Source of the DNA: Sphingomonas sp.
GTDB lineage: Bacteria; Pseudomonadota; Alphaproteobacteria; Sphingomonadales; Sphingomonadaceae
NCBI GenBank assembly: GCA_003248865.1
Contig: QFPK01000039.1
Location: forward strand, 1 to 13,028
Direction: 5' to 3'
DNA: 13,028 nucleotides
A program made the position numbers and the translations under genes. This document shows positions 6,661 to 13,028 of this stretch, in pieces; within the stretch, counting starts at the first letter, position 1; each line of letters starts with the position of its first letter. The notes below the pieces were generated by a model. The model saw only the letters and a list, made by a program, of their open reading frames with translations. It made no database searches and was not told where the DNA came from.

Positions 6661-7586
6661 CGCCGCCGCGGATCGGGGCCGCGATGCGCGGGGCGGCGCT
6701 GACACTGGTGCTGGCGGCCGTGCCAGCTGCCGCCACGGAAAGCGGCATGGGGCGCTATATGCCGGGACTGTTCGCAACGCCGGGGGCGGGAATCGTGCCC
6801 CCCGCAGCCGGTTTCTATTGGCAGAGCAGCAGCTTCTGGTATGGCGGCTCGGCTGGCCGGGATTTCGAGATCCCCAACGGCAACAGCATCCGGCTGGGGA
6901 TGTCGGCAGACTTTCTCAGCAGCAGTTTTACCGGGGTATGGGTGCCTTCGAATTCGGCGGACGGCCTGTCGTTCGCCGTCGCGGGGTCGCTGCCGGTCCA
7001 GTTCATGAAAGTCGATGCGCTCGACGTGCGGAGCGACGATGTGTTCGGCATCGGCGATATCATGGTCTCGCCGATGGTCGGCTATATGAGCGGGAAGAGC
7101 TTCTTCAATTTCGGCCTTCGGGTGTTCGCCCCCACAGGCGCCTATGACCGCAACCGCATGGCCAACATCGGCATGAACTACTGGACGTTCTCGCCCACGC
7201 TTGGCTTCACCTGGATGGATATGGCGATGGGCCGTGACTTTTCGGTTCTGGCCGGTTTCGACATCAACACCCGGAACGGGGCGACCGACTATCGCTCGGG
7301 CAACATGTTCCACGCCGACGCCATTTTCACCCAGAGCTTCCCGAACCGGTTTGGGGTCGGGCTGTTCGGCTCGGTCCTCTACCAGACCTCGGACGACGAC
7401 GGGCCGCTCGCGGACCGGCTGGACGGGTTTCGCGGGCGTTCGTTCGCCGTCGGTCCGGTGCTGCGCTATACCGGCGGCACAGAGGCGGCGCCCCTTGTAG
7501 TCGCCCTGAGCTGGGCCCCGGAGTTCGGCACGCGCAACCGCCTGAGCGGCGACGGCGTTTTCCTGAACATCAGCGGCAGCTTCTAG
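6657..7586 (+). CDS. Outer-membrane beta-barrel, MetA-pathway phenol degradation family
   Basis: 309 residues with a signal peptide ending about residue 26 (VPAAAT). The body alternates short amphipathic strands: GAGIVPPAAGFYWQSSSFWY, VQFMKVDALDVRSDDVFGIG, DIMVSPMVGYMSGKSFFNFG, LRVFAPTGAYD, NIGMNYWTFSPTLGFTWMD, and a terminal strand VFLNISGSF ending in Phe, typical of outer-membrane barrels. This pattern is that of the Phenol_MetA_deg family, thought to form channels for hydrophobic or aromatic compounds; the actual substrate here is unknown. It overlaps the preceding gene by 4 bases (ATGA). The gene ends 12 bases from the stop of the convergent response regulator, with no obvious terminator hairpin between them. 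Confidence 0.88.
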   Translation: MTPPRIGAAMRGAALTLVLAAVPAAATESGMGRYMPGLFATPGAGIVPPAAGFYWQSSSFWYGGSAGRDFEIPNGNSIRLGMSADFLSSSFTGVWVPSNSADGLSFAVAGSLPVQFMKVDALDVRSDDVFGIGDIMVSPMVGYMSGKSFFNFGLRVFAPTGAYDRNRMANIGMNYWTFSPTLGFTWMDMAMGRDFSVLAGFDINTRNGATDYRSGNMFHADAIFTQSFPNRFGVGLFGSVLYQTSDDDGPLADRLDGFRGRSFAVGPVLRYTGGTEAAPLVVALSWAPEFGTRNRLSGDGVFLNISGSF

Positions 7587-7598
7587 ACCCGCGAAAAC

Positions 7599-8246
7599 TC
7601 AGCTGCGCAGGCTGACGAGCCCCAGTTCCTCGGCCCGGCGCACCAGTTCGATGCCGTTGCGCACCGCCAGAATCTGCATCAGAATCTGGCGGTGCGCCTC
7701 GACCGTGCGAACGGACAGGTCCAGACGATAGGCGATCTCCTTGGAGCGCAGGCCCTGCGCCAGCAGGTTCAGCACCTCCCGCTGGCGCTCCGTCAACTTC
7801 GGGATATCGGTTCGGCCCAGCACGTGCCGCAGCAGCGAGGGGCTGACGAACAGGCCGCCTCGCCGCACCTCCGCCATGGCGCGCAGCAGTTCCTCTGCGG
7901 CGGCACTCTTCAGCACATAGCCGCTTGCGCCGGCCTTCAGCGCGGAATCCACCACGCCCGGCTCGGAGTGCATGGTCAGGAAAATCACGGGTGCCTGCAC
8001 CCCGCCGGCGCGGAGCGCCTTCAGCGCCGCGATCCCGTCCATATCCGGCATGCCGATATCCGTCAGGATCAGGTCTGCGGGCGTTTCGGCCGCCGTGCGC
8101 AGAAGATCGCCGGCGCTTCCGACGATATCGACGACGTCATAGTCCGTTTTCAGAATCCTCGCGATCGCTTCAGCCACCATCTTGTGGTCGTCGGCCAGAA
8201 TCACGCGCGCGCGCGGCGACGGTCGGCTGCTGTCGGGTTCCTCCAT
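7599..8246 (-). CDS. NarL/FixJ (LuxR-type) response regulator
   Basis: 215 residues in two domains. The receiver (about 14-130) has the acidic pair D19-D20, the phospho-acceptor D63 in LILTDIGMPDMDG, T91 and K113, i.e. a complete active site. The LuxR-type helix-turn-helix (about 150-200) reads LTERQREVLNLLAQGLRSKE then IAYRLDLSVRTVEAHR, the classical GerE signature. It should bind DNA as a dimer after phosphorylation by the HisKA_3 kinase encoded at 9636-11300, the only kinase in the window. The candidate targets are the SGTAGTT elements in the four central intergenic gaps. The upstream gap of 56 bases has no such element, so it is likely read through from the preceding membrane-protein operon. 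The ribosome site is weak. Confidence 0.95.
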   Translation of the reverse strand: MEEPDSSRPSPRARVILADDHKMVAEAIARILKTDYDVVDIVGSAGDLLRTAAETPADLILTDIGMPDMDGIAALKALRAGGVQAPVIFLTMHSEPGVVDSALKAGASGYVLKSAAAEELLRAMAEVRRGGLFVSPSLLRHVLGRTDIPKLTERQREVLNLLAQGLRSKEIAYRLDLSVRTVEAHRQILMQILAVRNGIELVRRAEELGLVSLRS

Positions 8247-8302
8247 GCCGCCGCTCTAGCGCAGGCCGGTGGCCGGTGCCAATCGCCCGTGGCGTGATCG
8301 GC

Positions 8303-8653
8303 TCAGTGCCGTTCGCGAAGCTCGTGAAGATCGCGCGCCAGGAAGAAATTGAGGAAAGTGCGGATGGCGGCAATGGCCCCCAAGCGTGCAATGCCCTCCC
8401 AGCTGGGTGCGGCTGCCGATTCGACGATGTCTGCCCCCAGCTGGACGGTGAGAGCCGCCACCAGCCAGCGCGCGTAATCCAGCCAGATGCGCTGCACCAA
8501 ATCGGGGTCAGGCGCCCCGCCCGTCAACTGCCTGCGGAGCAGCCCCGCCACATCCCGAAGCAGCAGCAGGGTCGCCAGCAGAACGAATGACAGTGCAATC
8601 GCCTGCAGAAGCAGGATGGTTTTTTCGCTCACCCAGAACAAGGTCGTTTCCAT
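8303..8653 (-). CDS. DUF1622 family membrane protein
   Basis: 116 residues with two or three transmembrane helices (about 11-33 and 60-80, possibly also 88-104). The family signature is clear: LDYARWLVAALTVQLGADIV (58-77), then APSWEGIARLGAIAAIRTFL (82-101), NFFLARDLHE. DUF1622 proteins are small inner-membrane proteins with no known biochemical role. It begins 6 bases after the DUF202 gene and clearly belongs to the same transcription unit. The length is normal for the family. Confidence 0.92.
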   Translation of the reverse strand: METTLFWVSEKTILLLQAIALSFVLLATLLLLRDVAGLLRRQLTGGAPDPDLVQRIWLDYARWLVAALTVQLGADIVESAAAPSWEGIARLGAIAAIRTFLNFFLARDLHELRERH

Positions 8654-8659
8654 CGTGGA

Positions 8660-9115
8660 TCAGCCCCCGAAGCCCATGCCTGCACCAAAGGCGATGTTGG
8701 CGATGGCGCAGAGGCCGATTGCCAGCAGCGCGATCGCGGTCAGCACCGTCAGCGACACCGGATAGGGGCTTCTGCCCTCGATCAGACCCTCATCAGCCAT
8801 CTGTGCCCGTTCCTGCCGCAGGAATTTCATGAAGCTCAGGTGATACGCGATCCCCAGCGCCAGCATGACCGTGCCGAGGCCGACCAGCGATCCCCCGAAC
8901 AGCTTGGGCGCGCCGACACCGATGGGCGTCATCTTCATGGCCTCAAGCGCGGAGAAGGCCTGGTAGATGGTGAAGCCGAAGCTGATCAGGGACAGCGATG
9001 TCCGGATGGTCGCCATCAGGGTGCGGTCCGCGCCCATGCGGGTGCGCTGGAACGCCATGCCGGTGCGGCGAGAGGCCAGAACAGTGCCGACGTCCGGTTT
9101 GGGCTGGTCCGTCAT
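8660..9115 (-). CDS. DUF202 (YidH-like) membrane protein
   Basis: 151 residues. The N-terminal signature ASRRTGMAFQRTRMGADRTL (14-33) followed by MATIRTSLSLISFGFTIYQA is diagnostic for DUF202, the small membrane domain found in YidH/YidG and attached to SPX/VTC proteins in fungi. Three helices are visible (about 37-53, 73-93, 121-146). Its start overlaps the stop of the 145-residue gene by 4 bases, so translation is probably coupled. The function in bacteria is not known; no polyphosphate or SPX gene is present here. Confidence 0.92.
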   Translation of the reverse strand: MTDQPKPDVGTVLASRRTGMAFQRTRMGADRTLMATIRTSLSLISFGFTIYQAFSALEAMKMTPIGVGAPKLFGGSLVGLGTVMLALGIAYHLSFMKFLRQERAQMADEGLIEGRSPYPVSLTVLTAIALLAIGLCAIANIAFGAGMGFGG

Positions 9116-9549
9116 GCGTCGCCCTTGTCGACGCTGTTGCCGGCGCTGTTGCGGGCCATCAGGGCGGCCGTGATACGGCGGGCAGGTCCCCGAACGATCA
9201 GATAGGGCAGAAAGCCCAGCGTAAAGGCGATCGCCAGCGATTCCCCAGGATAGCGGAAGCCGCCGAATGTCTTCAGCTGATAGAGAAGATCCAGCAGCAG
9301 GCCCAGCAGCAGGACGCGCCCCGTTGCCCTGGCGCCCTCCTTCAACGCCGTCCGGCGCTTGTTCGGCGAGGTGCGCAGGATGAAGCCCAGATAGGGATCG
9401 CGGCCTGTCCGCGCATCCTGCATTCCATCCCGGACCGCCAGCAGCGTCGATACGATGGGCTGCATCACGAAGCGCAACGCGAACGGACCCTCCGGCCGGG
9501 ACACCAGATCCTGCCAGAAACGGCTGAACTCCTGCACCACGATGTCCAT
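9112..9549 (-). CDS. Conserved small membrane protein of unknown function (145 aa)
   Basis: First gene of the three-gene membrane-protein set. A conserved opening, FSRFWQDLVSRPEGPFALRF (8-27) then MQPIVSTLLAVRDGMQDART (29-48), is followed by an arginine/lysine-rich cytosolic stretch (RTSPNKRRTALKEGARATGR) and two hydrophobic helices (about 79-92 and 103-119), with a PYLIVRGPARRI ending. I recognise this as a recurring proteobacterial hypothetical family but know no name or function for it. AGGAGA precedes the ATG by about 5 bases and is itself buried in a perfect hairpin (9556-9574). Element C lies 57 bases or more upstream of the start. Confidence 0.85.
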   Translation of the reverse strand: MDIVVQEFSRFWQDLVSRPEGPFALRFVMQPIVSTLLAVRDGMQDARTGRDPYLGFILRTSPNKRRTALKEGARATGRVLLLGLLLDLLYQLKTFGGFRYPGESLAIAFTLGFLPYLIVRGPARRITAALMARNSAGNSVDKGDA

Positions 9550-9555
9550 CGGTCT

Positions 9556-9574
9556 CTCCTGCGGCTTGCAGGAG
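9556..9574 (-). promoter_or_regulatory. Hairpin that sequesters the ribosome-binding site of the 145-aa membrane protein
   Basis: On the minus strand CTCCTGC, a five-base loop AAGCC and GCAGGAG form a perfect 7-bp stem. The 3' arm contains the AGGAG Shine-Dalgarno of the gene starting at 9549, and the 5' arm is a full anti-SD. Translation of the operon's lead gene could therefore be limited unless the stem is opened. No T run follows, so it is not a terminator. Confidence 0.5.
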
Positions 9575-9605
9575 GCAGATGACCGCCGGGGGTGTCAGCC
9601 GGAAG

Positions 9606-9640
9606 CGTAGTTACGGAGGGGCGGCGTAGGTGAAACTACG
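9606..9640. promoter_or_regulatory. Element C: two SGTAGTT half-sites upstream of the small membrane-protein operon
   Basis: CGTAGTT at 9606-9612 and its inverse AACTACG at 9634-9640 face each other, with a further GTAG at 9626-9629. The right half-site overlaps the TAG stop codon of the sensor kinase (9636-9638). The 12-base string GGTGAAACTACG here also occurs in element D. The position suggests control of the operon beginning at 9549. Confidence 0.45.
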
Positions 9641-11300
9641 GAGAGTTGGGGACCAGCGGCACCCAGGCCATCAGTTGAGTCCCTTCTTCCGATCCCTGGA
9701 TGCTGAGCCCGCCACCCAGGGCCGAGGCGCGGGACCGCATGGAGGCGAGCCCCACACCGGCCCGTGCCTCGAACCATGATTGCGGCCGTCCGCGGGCGTC
9801 CCGGCCGTCGTCCCGCACCGTCAGCGTGACACGGCCGCCTGTCGTTTCCAGTGACAGCCATGCCCTTTGTGCTCCGGCGTGGCGATGGACATTGGCCAGC
9901 GCCTCCTGCCCGATGCGCAGCAGGGCATGACGCGCCGGCTGGGGCAGATCGTCGGCGGCGGGGTCCAGCGCCGTTTCCACCGACAGTCCGGTGCGGTCGG
10001 CAAACGTGGCCGCGAAGTCAGCGAGAGTCTGGCTAAGGGGCCTGTTATCGGCATCCTGAGGCATCAGGCCATAGCTGTAGGAGCGCAGTTCGTTCACGGC
10101 CTGCTCGATCGAATTGCCCAGACGGGATGCCGCCTGGGTACCGTCCTTTTCCAGAGCCTTCGCCTCCAGCAGAGCGCCGGTCAGGTGCTGGAGCGTGGAA
10201 TCATGCAGTTCCCGTGCGATTCGGCGACGTTCCTCATCCTGCGTGCCCTGCAACTGATGCGACAGGTTCAGCAGCTCCTGATGGGCTTCGTCCACCGCCC
10301 CCTCGATGGATCGCACTTCGCGATGGAACAGGCGGAACGCCACCCAGCCCGCCAAAGCCAGCAGACCGGCCGCCAGCCCCAGACGAAGCGCCAGATCCTG
10401 CAGCGGTGCGTTCACCTCGGCATCGTCCAGCGATGCCACCGATGTCCAATGGGTGTAGGGGGAGCGGAAGTAGGACATGACCACGTCGCGCCCGCCGTCC
10501 ACGGCATCGATGCGGCCTGAATCGCTGGTATCGGAAAAACCGTCGTGGAGAACGGCGACCAGCTCCGCCGGCAAGGACGGACCCGCCTTCGCCGAGTTTT
10601 CCGAGACTTTCATCAACCCCTGCTTCAGCCAATCCGCAATCCACAATGTGGTGCCGGGATCCACGCGATGGGACCGCAGGATATGTTCAAACCGCGCGTC
10701 GCCCATCACGCTCGCCAGATAATAGGACGGGCCGTCGCCTGTTCGCGGGACCGCGATGTTGACCGTGACGGCCGTCGCCTGAAGCTGTGGGCCGTAGAAG
10801 CGCGGGGTCACCACAAAGCGCTTTGTGTGCAGTTGCTTGAAGAACAGCGGGTTCGGCTTGTAGTCCTTCACCGGGCGCAGGCGGCCGGTAAAGGGGAAGC
10901 GGGAATGCGCCAGCAGCCATTCCTCGTTGAACAACACCAGCCAGGTGTCGTCGGGAATGGAAACGGCCTGCATCTGTGCGTGAAACGCCTTTAGATCGTT
11001 TCGCTGCAGCATCGGCGAAGACGACAGGCCAACAAGCAATGCACGTTGGGTCTCGACCTCGCGATCGAGGGATTGCGACAGCTGATAAGCCGCTTCATCC
11101 AGCTTGCGCAGCTTCTCCTGTCGAAGCTGCCAGGCGCCCAGCAGCGACAACAGCGACGTCATCAGGAACGCGATGGCGATCAGCCCCAGCAACGGCATCA
11201 CCCAGGGGCGGCTGGTTGCCGCAGACGCTGATAACCCGGCGTCGCCCTTGGGCGCTGGTTGCAGATTCACAGATAATGGCCCGTCTGAAACGGCGGGCAT
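9636..11300 (-). CDS. Membrane sensor histidine kinase (HisKA_3/DesK-like) with cache-type sensor
   Basis: 554 residues. TM1 lies at about 34-56 and TM2 at about 305-325. They flank a ~250-residue periplasmic region whose order (TWLVLFNEEWLLAHSRFP, YYLASVMGDARFEHIL, MSYFRSPYTHWTSVASL) resembles double-cache sensors. The kinase core has the HisKA_3 H-box EERRRIARELHDSTLQHLTG with H366. Next come an N-box GQEALANVHRHAGA (464-477), a G1-type VRDDGRDARG (495-504) and a G2 GVGLASMRSR (515-524). The second glycine of the usual DDGxG box is replaced by Asp, a mild departure. This kinase type pairs with NarL/FixJ regulators such as the one at 7599-8246, but three membrane-protein genes separate the two. 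The ATG at 11300 has a poor SD; a GTG ten codons later is an alternative. Element D lies 67-91 bases upstream. Confidence 0.93.
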   Translation of the reverse strand: MPAVSDGPLSVNLQPAPKGDAGLSASAATSRPWVMPLLGLIAIAFLMTSLLSLLGAWQLRQEKLRKLDEAAYQLSQSLDREVETQRALLVGLSSSPMLQRNDLKAFHAQMQAVSIPDDTWLVLFNEEWLLAHSRFPFTGRLRPVKDYKPNPLFFKQLHTKRFVVTPRFYGPQLQATAVTVNIAVPRTGDGPSYYLASVMGDARFEHILRSHRVDPGTTLWIADWLKQGLMKVSENSAKAGPSLPAELVAVLHDGFSDTSDSGRIDAVDGGRDVVMSYFRSPYTHWTSVASLDDAEVNAPLQDLALRLGLAAGLLALAGWVAFRLFHREVRSIEGAVDEAHQELLNLSHQLQGTQDEERRRIARELHDSTLQHLTGALLEAKALEKDGTQAASRLGNSIEQAVNELRSYSYGLMPQDADNRPLSQTLADFAATFADRTGLSVETALDPAADDLPQPARHALLRIGQEALANVHRHAGAQRAWLSLETTGGRVTLTVRDDGRDARGRPQSWFEARAGVGLASMRSRASALGGGLSIQGSEEGTQLMAWVPLVPNSP

Positions 11301-11366
11301 GTCGCTTCGCTCAGGCGCATCCCACCCCCAATTGGTCCTGCAGCGCCCCCCGGGTCTGCATGGTGA

Positions 11367-11391
11367 AACTACGCGACATCAACGGGTAGTT
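11367..11391. promoter_or_regulatory. Inverted CTAC/GTAG element D between sensor kinase and outer-membrane protein
   Basis: AACTACG (11367-11373) and GGTAGTT (11385-11391) form an inverted pair with the spacing CTAC-N13-GTAG, the same as element B. It lies in the 172-base gap between the divergent genes starting at 11300 (minus) and 11473 (plus), so it could serve both and give autoregulation of the kinase. The flanking GGTGAAACTACG is repeated in element C. Confidence 0.5.
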
Positions 11392-11472
11392 CCAGACTTA
11401 TCGCCTGCCACCTGATCGGACACGCATTTCCTTTCAATGGCCGAATGATGCGGCAGACAGCAAGGAACAATC

Positions 11473-12267
11473 ATGCCAAGCAGGATGTGGGGCGCGATCA
11501 TGGCGCCGTTTGTCGCCGCAGTCGCCACGCCTGCGACTGCCCAGTCGGCAGATCTGGCCAAGGAACTCGCTAACCCCATCGGTTCGCTGATCAGCGTTCC
11601 GCTTCAGCTCAACTATGATGCCCGGATCGGCCCGGACCGGGACGGCGAACGGCTGATCCTGAATATCCAGCCCGTGGTGCCGATACAGGTGCGGGACGAC
11701 CTCACGCTGATTTCGCGCACGATCCTGCCGGTGGTGGCTGCCTGGGATCCCGCACCGGGTGTGGACAGTCGCTTCGGCCTCAGCGACACGCTGCAGAGCT
11801 TTTTCCTCAGCCCAGCCGGCGGCTCGCTGATCTGGGGGGCAGGACCTGCGCTGATGATCCCCACGGGCACGGATCGCATGCTGTCCGGCCGGAAATGGCT
11901 GGCGGGGCCGACCGCCGTCGCCCTGCGGCAAAGCGGCGGATGGACCTATGGCGTCCTGGCAAATCATCTTTGGTCATTTGCGGGTAGCAGTACCGCGCGC
12001 GACCGCAGCGAGAGTTTCGCGCAGCCGTTCCTGAGTTATGCGACCGCGGGCGGCACCACCTATGCCTTGTCTGCCGACTTTACCCATGACTGGAAGCTGG
12101 ACAGTACCACGATGCCGATCAATGCCAATGTCTCGCAGCTGCTGGCATTCGGCAAACAACCCGTGAGCCTTGGCGCGGGCCTGCGCTGGCATGCCGTGAC
12201 GACCGATTCAGCCCCCCATGGCCTGGGGTTCAGGATCAGCCTAACCTTTTTGTTTCCGGCCGGATGA
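11473..12267 (+). CDS. Outer-membrane transporter-like beta-barrel ('neuromedin U' annotation class)
   Basis: 264 residues with a signal peptide ending about residue 24 (ATAQ/SA). The mature N-terminus ADLAKELANPIGSLISVPLQ, then LILNIQPVVPIQV, LISRTILPVVAAWDPAPGVD, FGLSDTLQSFFLSPAGGSLI, WGAGPALMIPTGTDRMLSGR and VLANHLWSFAG follow a family usually annotated as 'transporter' or, misleadingly, 'neuromedin U'. It is related in layout to MetA-type barrels and commonly found near DUF1254 genes. The usual QPFLSYATAGGTTYALSAD and GKQPVSLGAGLRWH strands are present; the C-terminus ends LTFLFPAG. AAGGA precedes the ATG by about 7 bases. It diverges from the sensor kinase and shares element D with it. 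An outer-membrane channel is likely; the substrate is unknown. Confidence 0.88.
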   Translation: MPSRMWGAIMAPFVAAVATPATAQSADLAKELANPIGSLISVPLQLNYDARIGPDRDGERLILNIQPVVPIQVRDDLTLISRTILPVVAAWDPAPGVDSRFGLSDTLQSFFLSPAGGSLIWGAGPALMIPTGTDRMLSGRKWLAGPTAVALRQSGGWTYGVLANHLWSFAGSSTARDRSESFAQPFLSYATAGGTTYALSADFTHDWKLDSTTMPINANVSQLLAFGKQPVSLGAGLRWHAVTTDSAPHGLGFRISLTFLFPAG

Positions 12268-12584
12268 TCGCGGCGGGAAGTCGATGGCGCGAGCGATATG
12301 TTTGCCGCTGATTAGCGCTAACGGCACAGATTCAGGCTTCGCCGCGAGGCCTGCGAAGATCTTGTCGAACACGGCAAGCCGCCTCCAGTGGATGAACGGG
12401 TTGTAGACCGTCTGGGGACCCATAATCAGAACGTGTATCACGCCATCGCATCCTGTTTCTGATCATGAAAAATCACGCCGCTGATAATCCGACGATCATC
12501 AACCCATGACACCCCATGCGACAGCGGAAAATACTGCTCGATCCGACGCGTTTGCACCTCCGACAGCTAGATCAGATCACTCAT
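12268..12584 (-). pseudogene. IS5-family transposase remnant
   Basis: On the minus strand, after GAGGAGGGGTTGCC, an ATG at 12584 opens MSDLI, then an in-frame TAG (12567-12569) where related proteins have Trp or another residue. It continues LSEVQTRRIEQYFPLSHGVS and WVDDRRIISGVIF. This is the N-terminus of IS5-family (IS427-like) orfA proteins. Near 12465-12470 the frame shifts, and MIRNRMRWRDTRSDYG continues the homology (compare the family's KNGLRWRDAPKEYGPH). Near 12415-12422 it shifts again to GPQTVYNPFIHWRRLAVFDK and IFAGLAAK. Beyond about 12340 the match fades and the DDE catalytic part is absent. One stop and two frameshifts mean it is dead. The left limit is uncertain; I set it at the end of the barrel gene. 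The right inverted repeat may lie near 12630-12650 (TTAGAGATTTGATGGG), not confirmed. Confidence 0.75.
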
Positions 12585-13028
12585 GGCAACCCCTCCTCAC
12601 GTCGCCATTGAAGCAACCAATCGCGTGCTCCGTTAGAGATTTGATGGGTCCTGAGCCTAGGAATGCCTGCGCGCACTTCGCTGAATGGACGACAGTTAGC
12701 TCTGCCAGCTTGCCATAAGCTGCTTTCCAGAGCGTCCGACAGTATCCGACTGCATTCCGTGACGTGAACGAAAGGCAGCCCGTCGCGTGATAGAGCAACA
12801 TAGCAGACGTTCCGGACTGCCCGACAAAACCTCCGTTCGCAGGTTTTTGCGCGCTATTGCCGCAGAAGCTGCGATCAACGTCTCTGGGGCCTTTTTTGGT
12901 CGCCGTCACTACGCTAAATCACTCCTGAGCCCACATTCCCCAAGTAAATCGCTGATTTTGCTGTCAGGATCTCAATATTTCCGATATAAATCATGGTGTT
13001 GATGGCCGTGAGGGGCGCGTTTGATGGA
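12585..13028. other. Non-coding stretch without a recognisable gene
   Basis: I see no supported gene here. The first ~65 bases probably belong to the untranslated end of the IS5 relic. Open frames up to about 110 codons exist on the minus strand (12577-12909), but their translation shows no family pattern, they have no ribosome site, and they overlap the relic. At the right edge an ATG at 12993 opens a frame that runs off the window (MVLMAVRGAFDG). It has no SD and only a weak TATAAA (12985-12990) in front, so I do not call it. Confidence 0.5.

Noticed and set aside
5830..7313. Minus-strand open frames (5830-6777, 6624-7313) opposite the secreted-protein operon
   Set aside because: They are compositional shadows of the DUF2092, small secreted and MetA-type genes, whose signal peptides and family motifs fix the plus strand as coding.
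7587..7598. Bidirectional terminator in the convergent 12-base gap
   Set aside because: Only a weak GCAGC/GCTGC pairing with a long loop is visible across the gene ends, with no T run, so no terminator is called.
8265..8278. Tandem GGCCGGT repeat upstream of the response regulator
   Set aside because: Two copies of a 7-base GC-rich word in a 56-base gap are not notable in this composition.
12577..12909. Minus-strand open frame of 110 codons
   Set aside because: It overlaps the start of the IS5 relic in another frame, has no SD and no recognisable sequence pattern.

Overview
The window reads as chromosomal DNA of a high-GC proteobacterium. It is probably an alphaproteobacterium (Sphingomonadales- or Acetobacteraceae-like), judged from codon use and the look of the proteins; this is inference, and there is no rRNA or housekeeping marker. 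About 10.8 kb of well-preserved GC-rich genes (1487-12267) lie between two decayed margins.

Left margin (1-1486). The first ~97 bases look like the right end of an IS3-type insertion sequence. They abut the C-terminal domain of a LysR regulator that has lost its DNA-binding half. Next is a small unknown gene whose C-terminal membrane helix has been put out of frame by what looks like a one-base C deletion, and then a strikingly AT-rich non-coding island.

Centre. The minus strand carries a tandem pair of DUF1254/DUF1214 proteins (3786->1487) and, upstream, a polytopic membrane protein of an uncharacterised conserved family (5043->3892). Divergent from the latter is a plus-strand operon (5252-7586): a secreted DUF2092 protein, a small secreted Cys-containing protein and an outer-membrane MetA-type beta-barrel. 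Converging on it is a minus-strand block (11300->7599): a cache-type HisKA_3 sensor kinase, three small membrane proteins (an unnamed 145-residue family, DUF202, DUF1622) and a NarL/FixJ-type response regulator. Divergent from the kinase is a second outer-membrane barrel protein of the 'transporter/neuromedin U' annotation class (11473-12267).

How it may work together. All four promoter-bearing intergenic gaps of the central region carry the half-site SGTAGTT (six copies), mostly as inverted CTAC...GTAG pairs. Two of them, before the DUF1254 operon and before the DUF2092 operon, share an almost identical longer core. The simplest reading is one regulon: an envelope signal sensed by the kinase and passed to the response regulator, which controls its own locus and the outer-membrane, periplasmic and DUF1254 genes. 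No member except the two-component pair has a function that can be assigned biochemically, so this is a candidate undescribed envelope-response system.

Right margin (12268-13028). Remains of an IS5-family transposase with a stop codon and two frameshifts, then ~440 bases without a recognisable gene. No tRNA, rRNA, CRISPR array or clear intrinsic terminator was seen.
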